Origin: Capsulimonadaceae bacterium
GTDB taxonomy: Bacteria; Armatimonadota; Armatimonadia; Armatimonadales; Capsulimonadaceae
Direction: 5' to 3'
DNA length: 64,000 nucleotides
NCBI GenBank assembly: GCA_031292625.1
Contig: JARLGU010000060.1
Coordinates: forward strand, 1 to 64,000
Shown here: one piece after another, positions 36,489 to 44,178 of the stretch
Position numbering within the stretch: the first letter of the stretch is position 1
Layout of the letters: each line of letters begins with the position of its first letter
Made by a program: the position numbers and the translations under genes
Notes under the pieces: model-generated
The model's input: the letters and a program-made list of their open reading frames with translations, nothing else
Told to the model about the DNA's origin: nothing
The model's database searches: none

Positions 36489-36692
36489 TTGCTAGAGAAG
36501 ATGAAGATTAAGATGCCCTCTTTGGCCGGGCTGGCCGATTTCCTTACGCTTCGCGGTTCGTTTTCCGCCAAGCTGAGCGTAAGGCGGTCTAACGAAAAAT
36601 GGCCTCGCGGAAAGAGGGCGGTCCTAATACCTTACGTGCTCAAGCCATTAGCACGCTTAGCGGGCAGCAAGCGAAAGTCCCAAATCTCTTAA
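36489..36692 (+). CDS. Small basic ORF, possible gene
   Basis: A 67-codon frame starting at TTG 36489 with AGGAG at 36477-36481 and a CATAAT -10-like box about 15 nt further upstream. The product is very basic (many Lys and Arg) and has no recognised domain. The signals are suggestive, but the length and composition could be chance. It would precede the 139-aa hypothetical gene at 36723 by 30 bp. Confidence 0.3.
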   Translation: MLEKMKIKMPSLAGLADFLTLRGSFSAKLSVRRSNEKWPRGKRAVLIPYVLKPLARLAGSKRKSQIS

Positions 36693-36722
36693 TCGTTGCC
36701 AGTCGAAAGGACGGATAAAAGA

Positions 36723-37142
36723 ATGTTTGACGAAGAGCCATTCTATTGTGAGCAAACGGGGCTTTACTGCCAGAATGCCGCTCCAATAGATCATTGGGAT
36801 GGTTGGTTGCCGGCATTGGAGTTCCTTGGAAATCTGGTGAGCTTAAAGATTGCCGGTCAGCCGCATATCGATATCCACGAATTCCTCACGCGGATACTGG
36901 CGAGCGCTTACACGGTCGCGAAATCGGAGCAGGAGTGGGAGGGAGATGTCCGTTTCGCCGGGGAACCAGGCGAGAACTTTTACGTCGCCTATATTGGCCG
37001 CGAACTGCCAGAGATAATTGATGAGGTTTACCTCGCCTGGAAGCAAGACAATAACGGACTCACCTACTTCGTTGGTCCGAAGAAAATCCGTGGGCTTCGG
37101 CATGCCGAAGGCACTGGCGAAGCGCCGCTCATACCGGGTTAA
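36723..37142 (+). CDS. Hypothetical protein
   Basis: A 139-aa acidic protein starting at ATG 36723, with AAAGGACGG about 10 nt upstream. It starts MFDEEPFYCEQTGLYCQ and has a mixed alpha/beta look (PHIDIHEFLTRILASAYTVA; GENFYVAYIGRELPEIIDE). There is no signal peptide, membrane segment or known motif. It lies at the edge of the accessory region, next to the dispersed repeat element at 37258. Function unknown. Confidence 0.55.
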   Translation: MFDEEPFYCEQTGLYCQNAAPIDHWDGWLPALEFLGNLVSLKIAGQPHIDIHEFLTRILASAYTVAKSEQEWEGDVRFAGEPGENFYVAYIGRELPEIIDEVYLAWKQDNNGLTYFVGPKKIRGLRHAEGTGEAPLIPG

Positions 37143-37257
37143 CGAGCATTGCAGGCGTGTCGCGTTAACGGATACGACGGCCGATTGCCGCACGTTAGCC
37201 GTGCGGCAAAATCGCTTCCACCTTTTAGGAGCGTGCGTAATATTCGAGAGGATTTTT

Positions 37258-37534
37258 AAGACGGCTCCCCGGCCGCCGTGGCCGTTTTTGGAAAAGGGCC
37301 GTCACCGCGCTTCACCGCTTCACGATGTGCTCCGGGATCGAACGCTGGCTAAAAGGCCGTATGCGTGTTGACGAGGCAACGTAAATCACCGCCGTGAACG
37401 AGGCGCGGGCAAGACCGGTCCGTGACCGGCGGCCGATGGCGGCAAAAGGCCGTACGCGTGTTGACGAAGCATTGTCAATCACCGCCGTGAACGAGGCGCG
37501 AGCGAAAAAAGGCCCCGGCGGCCGGAGCCGTCCT
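37258..37534. repeat. Dispersed hairpin-ended repeat element, copy 2 (inverted)
   Basis: Homologous to the reverse complement of 12730-13000 over its whole length: GACGGCTCCCCGGCCGCC..GGCCGTTTTT at one end, GGCCCCGGCGGCCGG-AGCCGTCCT at the other. Between them lie two degenerate 72-bp units (about 37339-37410 and 37434-37503) around the self-complementary CCGGTCCGTGACCGG spacer. The outer hairpins resemble intrinsic terminators. The 428-bp gap 37143-37570 holds nothing else recognisable. Confidence 0.75.
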
Positions 37535-37570
37535 GAATTTTGTCCGCGTAACGCCGATTAATTACCCACT

Positions 37571-38221
37571 CTACGGCGTTTCGTTGCTTCCGTGATCCGG
37601 CCACTCTTGCCGTCTCCATGGCCCCCTGAGCACGGCGGGAAGGCGCAGGTTAAGGGCAATAGCGGCGACGCGGAGGGCGAACATGAAGGCGACGGCAATG
37701 GGACTGGCGAGGTCGGTTGGCACGTGCGTCGCGCGCAGGGCGAGGAACAGGATGGCGCCTACGAGGCAGACCGTGGCGTAAATGTCTTCGCACAGCACGA
37801 GGGGCACCTCGTTGCACAGGACATCGCGCCCGATGCCGCCGACGACTCCCGTAACGACGCCCATGAGCAGGGCGATGACCGGCGATACGCTGGCTGCCAG
37901 GGCCTTTTGGACTCCGATCGTCGTGGCGACCGCGAGCCCTCCGGCGTCGGCGATCAGCAGGATGCGGCGGGGCACGGTGTGGCGTTGCGCGGTAAGAAAA
38001 GTCGCGACGGATGCCAGTGTGACGAGTACGATATAGGTTGAATCGCGCACCCAGAAGACGGGGCCGTGCTGCAGGACCATATCCCGCAGCGTCCCGCCGC
38101 CGAGCGCGGTGACGAATCCGATCGCGCAAGCGCCGAACACGTCCATGCCTCGCTCGCGCGCCTCAAGCGCGCCGCTGACAGCGAAAACGATGACTCCAAG
38201 CAAGTCGAGGTAATGGAACAT
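37571..38221 (-). CDS. TRIC-type (UPF0126) cation channel membrane protein
   Basis: A 216-aa integral membrane protein with seven predicted hydrophobic segments and the duplicated glycine-rich motif of the family: FAVSGALEARERGMDVFGACAIGFVTALGGGTLRD in the first half and GVVGGIGRDVL in the second. Bacterial TRIC homologues form trimeric K+-permeable channels. Start at ATG 38221, which begins MFHYLDLLGVIVFAVSGAL; the longer frame adds a hydrophilic extension with no support. Its 5' half and upstream region (37926-38371) are duplicated at 39958-40403. Confidence 0.88.
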   Translation of the reverse strand: MFHYLDLLGVIVFAVSGALEARERGMDVFGACAIGFVTALGGGTLRDMVLQHGPVFWVRDSTYIVLVTLASVATFLTAQRHTVPRRILLIADAGGLAVATTIGVQKALAASVSPVIALLMGVVTGVVGGIGRDVLCNEVPLVLCEDIYATVCLVGAILFLALRATHVPTDLASPIAVAFMFALRVAAIALNLRLPAVLRGPWRRQEWPDHGSNETP

Positions 38222-38371
38222 AGGCGAGTCTTTACAAGCGTGTGGCGGCGCGCGATCTTGGACCGAGCGCCAATTGCCAGTCACTCAGTATTCGCGTCTC
38301 GTAGGCCGTCCTCCTGCCTGCCCCGCCGCACGCAAGGCCCAGGGATCCGTCCATATGTTGGGCTAAGCGCC
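37926..38371. repeat. 446-bp duplication, copy A
   Basis: Covers about 150 bp upstream of the TRIC gene and its first about 98 codons. It matches 39958-40403 with no length difference and roughly 15 substitutions. The copies are in the same orientation, 2,032 bp apart. Confidence 0.9.
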
Positions 38372-38480
38372 TGTCATAACATGTTCGGAACCCATCCTCC
38401 AGGACCGGAAAGAGGGTTTGGCGGCTTGGCCACCGACAGATCGCGTCGATCAAGCGGTACGTCGAACTCTCTGTCGAGAC

Positions 38481-38506
38481 GGCAGGCTCGGAGTTACGAG
38501 CCTGCC
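38481..38506. terminator. Perfect GC hairpin upstream of the TRIC gene
   Basis: GGCAGGCTCG (38481-38490) pairs perfectly with CGAGCCTGCC (38497-38506) across a 6-nt loop. No T run on either strand. It lies in the otherwise gene-free 38372-38790 stretch between the duplication and the methyltransferase. It could end transcription from the methyltransferase side. Confidence 0.45.
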
Positions 38507-38790
38507 GACGAAGGAAGAAGGACTGAGAACGTTCCTTACAGTACGCCTGCGAGTATATGTAGGAAGAGAGGGCGTTGGGACTCTTGAACAGGGAGGGTTA
38601 GAGTAGAAGGCGGATCAGTCGCGCTGTCTGGGTTCCCTTAACAATAGACAGCCGTCCTTTACTCGTCTGGCGATGGCTTTTTGCGCCGCTGTTCGTATTT
38701 TAATCCTTGCGTCGCGATCATTTCCACGTTCTCAAACGCAATCCAAGAACACTCATACGCCCCAATCCGATGGGGACAAAGCCGTGATCA

Positions 38791-39423
38791 TTAGTTGTCT
38801 ACTTCGCCTTTTTTACATTTTATCAGAAAGAATGGGTAATTCTCAGTAATATCTACGATTTCAAACAATCCAGCCTTGTCAAACTCAGCGTGAATTGATT
38901 CTTTATCATAAAAGAACATCTTGACTCCCTTAAATATTTCGTAGCGATCCTTGCTGATAAATTGGCCTGTGCCGTAAGTCTGGGCTTCTTTCGAAATAGC
39001 TGTAAAAAACATATAACCGTCGTCTGACAGTTGGTTGTAGCAGTCACTGATTAGCTTTTGTCGTTCGCTACTGTCCAGTAAATGAATTAAGGCATAGCAA
39101 AATATTCCATCGTAACGGCAATTGTCGAACGGCATATCAGCAACAGAACCGTGATAGATAGTCATATCTGCGCCGTAATGTTTTCTGGCTAGTTCAATAG
39201 CAGTCTTAGATATTTCAATTCCGGTTACAGTTATTCCATTGTCCCTGAAAACTTGAGCATTTCGTCCGTAACCGATACCAGGAATTAGAATATTCTTGAT
39301 TGACATTTTTATAAAAAAGTTCTTTGTCAATGCAGCAGAATTGGATGGCTCAAATCCCCACATTTCCTGTTTTTCGATAAAGCTGGATTCCCAAAACTCA
39401 GGTTTTTCGATTTTATCTATCAT
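38791..39423 (-). CDS. Class I SAM-dependent methyltransferase, probably acquired
   Basis: A 210-aa Rossmann-fold methyltransferase. The SAM-binding glycine motif is ILIPGIGYGRNAQVF (E/D-x-G-x-G-like), the acidic end of beta-2 is GIEIS, and motif IV is YDGIFCYALIHLL. The family resembles thiopurine/tellurite-resistance-type small-molecule methyltransferases; substrate unknown. The gene is visibly AT-rich with AAA, TTT and ATA codons, unlike its GC-rich neighbours, and lies between the two copies of a 446-bp duplication. Together these suggest horizontal transfer. No clear ribosome binding site before ATG 39423 on inspection. Confidence 0.85.
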   Translation of the reverse strand: MIDKIEKPEFWESSFIEKQEMWGFEPSNSAALTKNFFIKMSIKNILIPGIGYGRNAQVFRDNGITVTGIEISKTAIELARKHYGADMTIYHGSVADMPFDNCRYDGIFCYALIHLLDSSERQKLISDCYNQLSDDGYMFFTAISKEAQTYGTGQFISKDRYEIFKGVKMFFYDKESIHAEFDKAGLFEIVDITENYPFFLIKCKKGEVDN

Positions 39424-39957
39424 AACGTTTTTTTAATATATCTGATTAAGTGCGTGCTGAGTAAATAAGCACACTGTCACCAACACGCGTGAAGTTGTAA
39501 TTCGTAGAATATTGGCTGGTGGACTGCTCCCCGAAAATGACGCAAACAGTTTAGGTGAGCCCACATACTGTTTGCGCTCGCCTGTTCGAACTCGCCAGGA
39601 GCCGAATATCCGAAAGCCGGCTGCATCCGCTTCGTCCAAGGAGAGCGCTGCTTCCCAGCAGCGGAAAACCGCAGGATCAGTAGATTTTGCCGCTCGTGAT
39701 CGTCGATGAACACAAAAATTACGCCGTCATCTCGATGTAGTTGCGTGGTTATTTCGACGCATGAATGTTAATATCCTCCGTTTTCGACGCAATCAACTGC
39801 CTAATTGTGTAAATGCTCCGAAATGCCGGATCGTAATCGCGAGATCCTGCGCACTTCGCCTTAGTCGATGCCCAGTCAAGGAATGGTGCGCGATGGGGGC
39901 AGACTATTCGTTGTAGGTGCAACGACAAACGAAGGTAGAGCGAGCGGAATTGCACCC
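39424..39957. other. Gene-free flank of the methyltransferase island
   Basis: Base composition is intermediate. Several short frames exist on both strands, none with recognisable protein character. Possibly eroded cargo of the acquired segment. Confidence 0.4.
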
Positions 39958-40253
39958 GCGACCGCGAGCCCTCCGGCGTCGGCGATCAGCAGGATGCGGC
40001 GGGGCACGGCGTGGCGTTGCGCGGTAAGAAAAGTCGCGACAGATGCCAGTGTGACGAGTACGATATAGGTTGAATCGCGCACCCAGAAGACGGGGCCGTG
40101 CTGCAGGACCATATCCTGCAGCGTCCCGCCGCCGAGCGCGGTGACGAATCCGATCGCGCAAGCGCCGAACACGTCCATGCCTCGCTTGCGCGCCTCAAGC
40201 GCGCCGCTAACCGCGAAAACGATAACTCCGAGCAGGTCGAGGTAATGGAACAT
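39876..40253 (-). pseudogene. Truncated TRIC channel gene copy
   Basis: Starting at ATG 40253 the frame repeats the first about 98 residues of the intact TRIC protein (MFHYLDLLGVIVFAVSGALE ... LLIADAGGLAVA) with few changes. At the repeat edge (39958) it switches to about 27 unrelated residues ending PPSRTIP. Roughly half of the channel, including the second glycine motif, is missing, so it cannot form a normal channel. It keeps the upstream region and may still be transcribed. Confidence 0.85.
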
Positions 40254-40403
40254 AGGCGAGTCTTTACAAGCGTGTGGCGGCGTGCGATCCTGGACCGAGC
40301 GCTGATTGCCAGTCACTCAGTATTCGCGTCTCGTAGGTCGTCCTCCTGCCTGCCCCGCCGCACGCAAGGCCCAGGAATCCGTCCATATGTTGGGCTAAGC
40401 GCC
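39958..40403. repeat. 446-bp duplication, copy B
   Basis: Direct repeat of 37926-38371. The shared edges are GCGACCGCGAGCC on the left and GGGCTAAGCGCC on the right; flanking sequence is unrelated. It carries the truncated TRIC copy. Confidence 0.9.
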
Positions 40404-40690
40404 CAGAATCATCACATGGGGGCTCAATGGGGCAATGACTGCGTAGCGGCGCGTGGCCAACGCTTGTCGTCTACCTCGGTTCCGCATTGAGCTCGCCGGC
40501 TGATTTTGAAAACCTGCGCGAGGCGAGGCCAGCCGAGAAACTCGGGAACAGGACAGCGCCCTTCGACTCCGGGAAGTTCCCCAATATCACCTGCGGTTCT
40601 CGAAGGCGCAGGATCTCACAAGCGGGACGAGAGGTCTTCCGCACTGCATATTATTCCAAGTGCGTCCCCCAGAAAAATATCACAGATCTC

Positions 40691-40720
40691 TTGACACAAC
40701 GTGGGCAATTGGGATACACT
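40691..40720 (+). promoter_or_regulatory. Sigma-70-like promoter of a stand-alone transcript
   Basis: TTGACA (40691-40696), an 18-nt spacer and TACACT (40715-40720). This is the same -35/spacing/-10 combination as at tyrS (59073-59102). Transcription should start near 40727. No convincing gene follows before the terminator at 40929-40970. Confidence 0.7.
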
Positions 40721-40726
40721 GTTGTT

Positions 40727-40970
40727 GATATACCTTAATGCATACCTGGATAGTGCAGATTAGCTGTAAGGTTTGGCGTTGTCGTTACTCGGAGCGACGG
40801 CGGCAAACTGCGGTGATGACAATGGGGTCTCGTCGCAGGCTTTTGACAAATTGCACAGATGTGCGGCGCTGAATGTACGCGGGGAATGACGGGCCCTTCG
40901 GATGTTCTTATTGGCGCTTGCACGACGACCGCCGGTGAACTCGAGAGGGTGGTTTCACCGGCGGTTTTTT
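40727..40970 (+). ncRNA. Candidate structured small RNA, about 245 nt
   Basis: The interval is bounded by a good promoter and a strong intrinsic terminator. Inside, 40770-40809 folds into a hairpin of 16 Watson-Crick or G-T pairs with one internal G-G mismatch and the 6-nt loop ACTCGG. A second hairpin pairs 40810-40816 (GCGGTGA) with 40830-40836 (TCGTCGC). A short third stem lies at 40853-40864. I do not recognise 6S, SRP, tmRNA or RNase P motifs. Alternative: a 44-codon basic frame runs from ATG 40738 to 40872. No gene follows on this strand, so it is not an obvious riboswitch leader. Confidence 0.5.
40929..40970 (+). terminator. Intrinsic terminator
   Basis: CCGCCGGTGAA (40929-40939) pairs perfectly with TTCACCGGCGG (40954-40964) across a 14-nt loop and is followed by TTTTTT (40965-40970). 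Oriented for plus-strand transcription. The opposite strand lacks a T run, so it does not serve the convergent gene at 41001 as well. Confidence 0.85.
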
Positions 40971-41000
40971 GCGTCGGCCTGACGCTGGCCGAGCGTCTCT

Positions 41001-41825
41001 TTACTTGGCTTGGGGAGTTGTCGTTTCCAGCCTGAGGAATCCCATGCCTTGCGGCGAAAGATCCTCCGCTCCAGCTGGAACGGGCGCCCAGTCGAGCGCA
41101 ACACGCATGAGGCCCTGTGCGGTGGGAGAGTAGTCGTATCGCAGGAAGTTGGCTCGCACGGATGTGGACGGTGTAAACTGGGTCATTTCCAGCGTCCCCA
41201 GGATTGTGGTCGCCGGGATCGCCATATCGAGCCGCCATCCCGTTGGCGTAGCGACCGCCAGGCTTCTTAGGCCGTCGACGTTCCATCCAGGTTCGCGTTT
41301 GAGCTGGTGGGCGATCACGCCGTCGACGAGGCGGAATACGTCGTCGGATTGGGCAGTCCCGGTGACCCAGAACGCCTCGTCTCGAATATCGTTGCTCGGC
41401 GTCGCGAGGATTTCCAGCCAATGTGCGCCGACTCCGCGCGGATCGATGAGTATTCCCACGCAATCTTCCGAGGCGAGATCGGCATCGTGTCCGTGGATGT
41501 TGCCGTAGGGAAGAAGCTTACCGCCGACCTCAAACCGCACGTAAAGGTAATCGGCGTCCCAGAGCAGCTTGACGTTCGTCGGCAGCGCGACTTCGGGGGC
41601 GGGAGAATCCAGTGCGAGGCCTAACGAATCGACCACGGCTGCGGACGCCCATGCGGGATCGTCCGCCGACGCATCGACACGCGGCGTCAACGTGGTGTTG
41701 GGCACTTCCAGAACCGGCCGGATTGCCGGTATGTGCACAGGAAGCGTTACGTCCGCGAACGCCGTTTGGTGCATTCCGGCGATCACAAGTGCGACGATTA
41801 GAAATAGGGGCGATGTCCGCAACAT
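41001..41825 (-). CDS. Secreted CBM9-type carbohydrate-binding protein
   Basis: A 274-aa exported protein with signal peptide MLRTSPLFLIVALVIAGMHQTAFA. The mature part is a single CBM9-like sandwich: RVDASADDPAWASAAVV at the start, LLWDADYLYVRFEVGGKLL in the middle and GWRLDMAIPATTI near the end, the order seen in CBM9 modules of xylanases. There is no catalytic domain, so it may be a stand-alone glycan-binding protein. It lies 64 bp after the GH13 gene on the same strand and is probably co-transcribed with it. Confidence 0.75.
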   Translation of the reverse strand: MLRTSPLFLIVALVIAGMHQTAFADVTLPVHIPAIRPVLEVPNTTLTPRVDASADDPAWASAAVVDSLGLALDSPAPEVALPTNVKLLWDADYLYVRFEVGGKLLPYGNIHGHDADLASEDCVGILIDPRGVGAHWLEILATPSNDIRDEAFWVTGTAQSDDVFRLVDGVIAHQLKREPGWNVDGLRSLAVATPTGWRLDMAIPATTILGTLEMTQFTPSTSVRANFLRYDYSPTAQGLMRVALDWAPVPAGAEDLSPQGMGFLRLETTTPQAK

Positions 41826-41889
41826 AATCTCCTCGGCTATAGCTTAGAGTTTACCGCCCCATTTCCCTTCAATTGGCGCATTCGCAATA

Positions 41890-43698
41890 TTAGTTTCGGT
41901 TAGAGATTATCTGGATCTCGCCCGGCCGAAGCGTGATCGGAATGTATCGGGACTTACCGTCGGGGTACGTCTCGGCGTGAACGGTCGATGCCGCGCCGGG
42001 CTTGTTGCTCAGCAGCACGTCGAACGCTTCGTTGTGGGCGTTCAGAATGATGTCGACGATGACGTAGCCCGTCCATTGGTAGTGCAGGTTGGGATTCGCC
42101 ACCACGAGAACCTCCTGCTCCGCGAGGACGCGCGAGAATGCGATCGGATCGCCCGGGGTCGTCGGAACGTAGAAGCTCTCCGTGTCGATGGAAACCGGCC
42201 GGAAGTACTGTCTGCCGTACCGCAGGGGCGGTTGCTCGGCGCGGACCGCGGCCACTCGCTTGAGAAACTGATAGAAGCGATGGTTTTGATCGAAGCCGCC
42301 GCCTGGCTTGCCCCACAGAGCTTCGCGCACGGCCTCCTCGTCGTTCCCCCAGCCGTGCAATCCCTGCTCCGTGCCATAGTAGACGCAGGGAATGCCCTGC
42401 AAGCCGAATAGGCAGCCGATCGCGATTTCAAGCTGGTCGTCGTAGGCGTTCGGATTGTCCGCGGGGCTGTAGTAGACGCGGTGATGCGAGTCATGGTTGT
42501 CGAGGAAGGTGACGAAGAACTTGCTTGCCTCGCCGTGCGTGCTCAGTATGTGGCGCTCAAGCTCCCGGCGGTGATCGTACATGGCGGCAAGATTCGACGG
42601 GGGATGTATGCCCTTGGCGATATCCGGCAGGACGAACATGAGCGGGAAGTCCAGCGCGGCATCCGCTGCCTTGAGCTCATCGTTGTCCGTGACCGTGTTA
42701 CGGCCAATATACTGAGCGATCATGTCCTCGCTATCGAACACTTCGCAGAAAATGAAGAAGTTTCTCTTACCGATCGTCTCGGCGAATTCGCGCATGGACG
42801 TGCAAAATGTGCGGCCGAACGTTCGGTCAATATGCTTGAACGCATCGACCCTCAGGCCGTCGACGTCGAACTTGCCGACAATATATTCGTAGGCGCGGAT
42901 CAGCGTCTCACGCGTGTCCGTGCTGCCGTCGGTGACCAGCGCCTTCAGGCTCATGAAGTCGGTCTCGATTTCGAAGCCTTCGCCGCGACGGTAGAACTGA
43001 TGGTTCGAGCGAAGCTCAACGGGCCAAACGCCGGCATCGTCGTCGCCGTACGGGATATCGGATGCATCTTGCCAATCCGGATTGGGTTGCCCGTTCGAAT
43101 CGCGCCAGACGACTGGCGCGGCATCGTGCTGAAACGGGATCTTATTGGTGGTCGTGCCGTCGGGGCGAGGATAGGCAAATACGTCTCCGGTATGGTGGAG
43201 CACGATGTCGAACACGACATACATTCCGCGTGCATGCGCCTCGTCGATGAGCAAGTGCAGCTCGTTCTCGACGATCGATGGATCCTTGCGCGCGGCCTCG
43301 GGATCGGAGCTCAGACGCGGATCGATCGCCAGGAAGTTCTGCACGGCGTACCCGTGATACGTCGGCCGGTAGAGGCAGTTCTTCTGCACCGGCGACAGCC
43401 AGATCGCGCGTACGCCCAGCTCTTGCAGATACGGCAAGCGTTTGCGAACGCCTTCCAGGGTGCCGCCCTGAAACAGGTAGCGATTGCGGCCGTCCCACTG
43501 AGCGCGCGGCTCGGCGGCCGGATTGTCAAAGCGGTCAATGACAAGCTGGTACATCCACACATCGCGCCAGTCCGCGGGAGAGGGAAACGGGGTCTGTATC
43601 GTGACCGAAGAGCCGTTGAGCTTGACGGTTTTGGACGATGGGGTTCGCAGCGACTTAAAGAGCTTCGAAATGGACGGGTCGTGTATGGATTTGATCAT
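41890..43698 (-). CDS. GH13 alpha-amylase-family enzyme
   Basis: A 602-aa alpha-glucan-active enzyme without a signal peptide, so probably cytoplasmic. The four conserved regions are: DIVLHHT (region I), GLRVDAFKH with nucleophile Asp at about 285, IFCEVFDSE with acid/base Glu at about 319, and FLDNHD with the stabilising Asp at about 403. The N-terminus has WMYQLVIDRFDNP, typical of family entry. A C-terminal beta domain follows (ILNAHNEAFDVLLSNK). Exact action (hydrolase or transferase, maltogenic or other) is not decided. ATG 43698 is close to a TATATT/TATTAT stretch, so the leader may be very short. Confidence 0.88.
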   Translation of the reverse strand: MIKSIHDPSISKLFKSLRTPSSKTVKLNGSSVTIQTPFPSPADWRDVWMYQLVIDRFDNPAAEPRAQWDGRNRYLFQGGTLEGVRKRLPYLQELGVRAIWLSPVQKNCLYRPTYHGYAVQNFLAIDPRLSSDPEAARKDPSIVENELHLLIDEAHARGMYVVFDIVLHHTGDVFAYPRPDGTTTNKIPFQHDAAPVVWRDSNGQPNPDWQDASDIPYGDDDAGVWPVELRSNHQFYRRGEGFEIETDFMSLKALVTDGSTDTRETLIRAYEYIVGKFDVDGLRVDAFKHIDRTFGRTFCTSMREFAETIGKRNFFIFCEVFDSEDMIAQYIGRNTVTDNDELKAADAALDFPLMFVLPDIAKGIHPPSNLAAMYDHRRELERHILSTHGEASKFFVTFLDNHDSHHRVYYSPADNPNAYDDQLEIAIGCLFGLQGIPCVYYGTEQGLHGWGNDEEAVREALWGKPGGGFDQNHRFYQFLKRVAAVRAEQPPLRYGRQYFRPVSIDTESFYVPTTPGDPIAFSRVLAEQEVLVVANPNLHYQWTGYVIVDIILNAHNEAFDVLLSNKPGAASTVHAETYPDGKSRYIPITLRPGEIQIISNRN

Positions 43699-43881
43699 GG
43701 CTTATAATATACGGCGAAATGACGTTATTACAGCTATCGGACAGGCCAACGTGAAGTTGGAGCTGTTTTTTTCGGCCGTAGGGAGGAGGAGTGAAGCGGT
43801 TTGATAGCGGCGCCAGCGCGTGCAGGTACGAAATGCAGCGTGGGTTCATGTCACATGGGAGTGTGGGAGCGCAAGACTAAC

Positions 43882-43908
43882 GCCACCGGCCGCGACGTCC
43901 CCGGTGGC
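43882..43908. terminator. Hairpin in the GH13-LacI divergent gap
   Basis: GCCACCGG (43882-43889) pairs with CCGGTGGC (43901-43908) across an 11-nt loop; flanking TAA/TTA can extend it. No T run. The 480-bp gap between divergent GH13 and LacI genes otherwise holds only the LacI promoter region (44122-44169). Confidence 0.4.
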
Positions 43909-44121
43909 ATTAGGACGGACTTGCTGTGGCTACGGCCGCAATTATTTCGCAGGCGGCGTAACGTCGGTTAAAGAGGCGTCATCGATCAACAGACTCGACC
44001 CCGCCGGAGGATAGAGAATGAAGAAGCCGTCCGAGGTCGCCTTCGCGGTCGCTTGAACCGGGCACCAGCATAACGCCCAAACGTTGCAAAGCTATTTAGA
44101 CGTAAAATCTGTGAATATTGC

Positions 44122-44169
44122 TTGACACACAGGTGTGTGCGTGCTAATATATCTTTACACACAGGTGTG
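44122..44169 (+). promoter_or_regulatory. Promoter with two LacI-type operators
   Basis: TTGACA (44122-44127), a 17-nt spacer and TAATAT (44145-44150). Operator 1 (44125-44138) is ACACAC-AG-GTGTGT with perfect 6-bp arms, overlapping the -35 box. Operator 2 (44158-44169) is CACAC-AG-GTGTG, just downstream of the expected start site. The centres are about 32 bp apart. GGTGAG precedes ATG 44179. Confidence 0.85.
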
Positions 44170-44178
44170 GGGTGAGAG

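Noticed and set aside
39433-39955. Minus-strand frames of 60-80 codons in the methyltransferase island
   Set aside because: They overlap in different frames and none shows protein-like composition or a ribosome binding site.
39938-39966. tRNA 3'-end-like sequence on the minus strand (GGGTGCAATTCCGC, resembling a T arm)
   Set aside because: The stem closes only with a G-T pair around a 6-nt loop, the GGTTC motif is absent, and no acceptor, anticodon or D arm surrounds it. It lies on the edge of the 446-bp repeat and is probably chance.
40487-40738. 83-codon plus-strand frame before the candidate ncRNA
   Set aside because: No ribosome binding site or recognisable motif, and it ends inside the promoter/leader of the ncRNA.
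42481-43707. 408-codon plus-strand frame opposite the GH13 gene
   Set aside because: It is the antisense of a gene with all four GH13 motifs; a by-product of high GC content.
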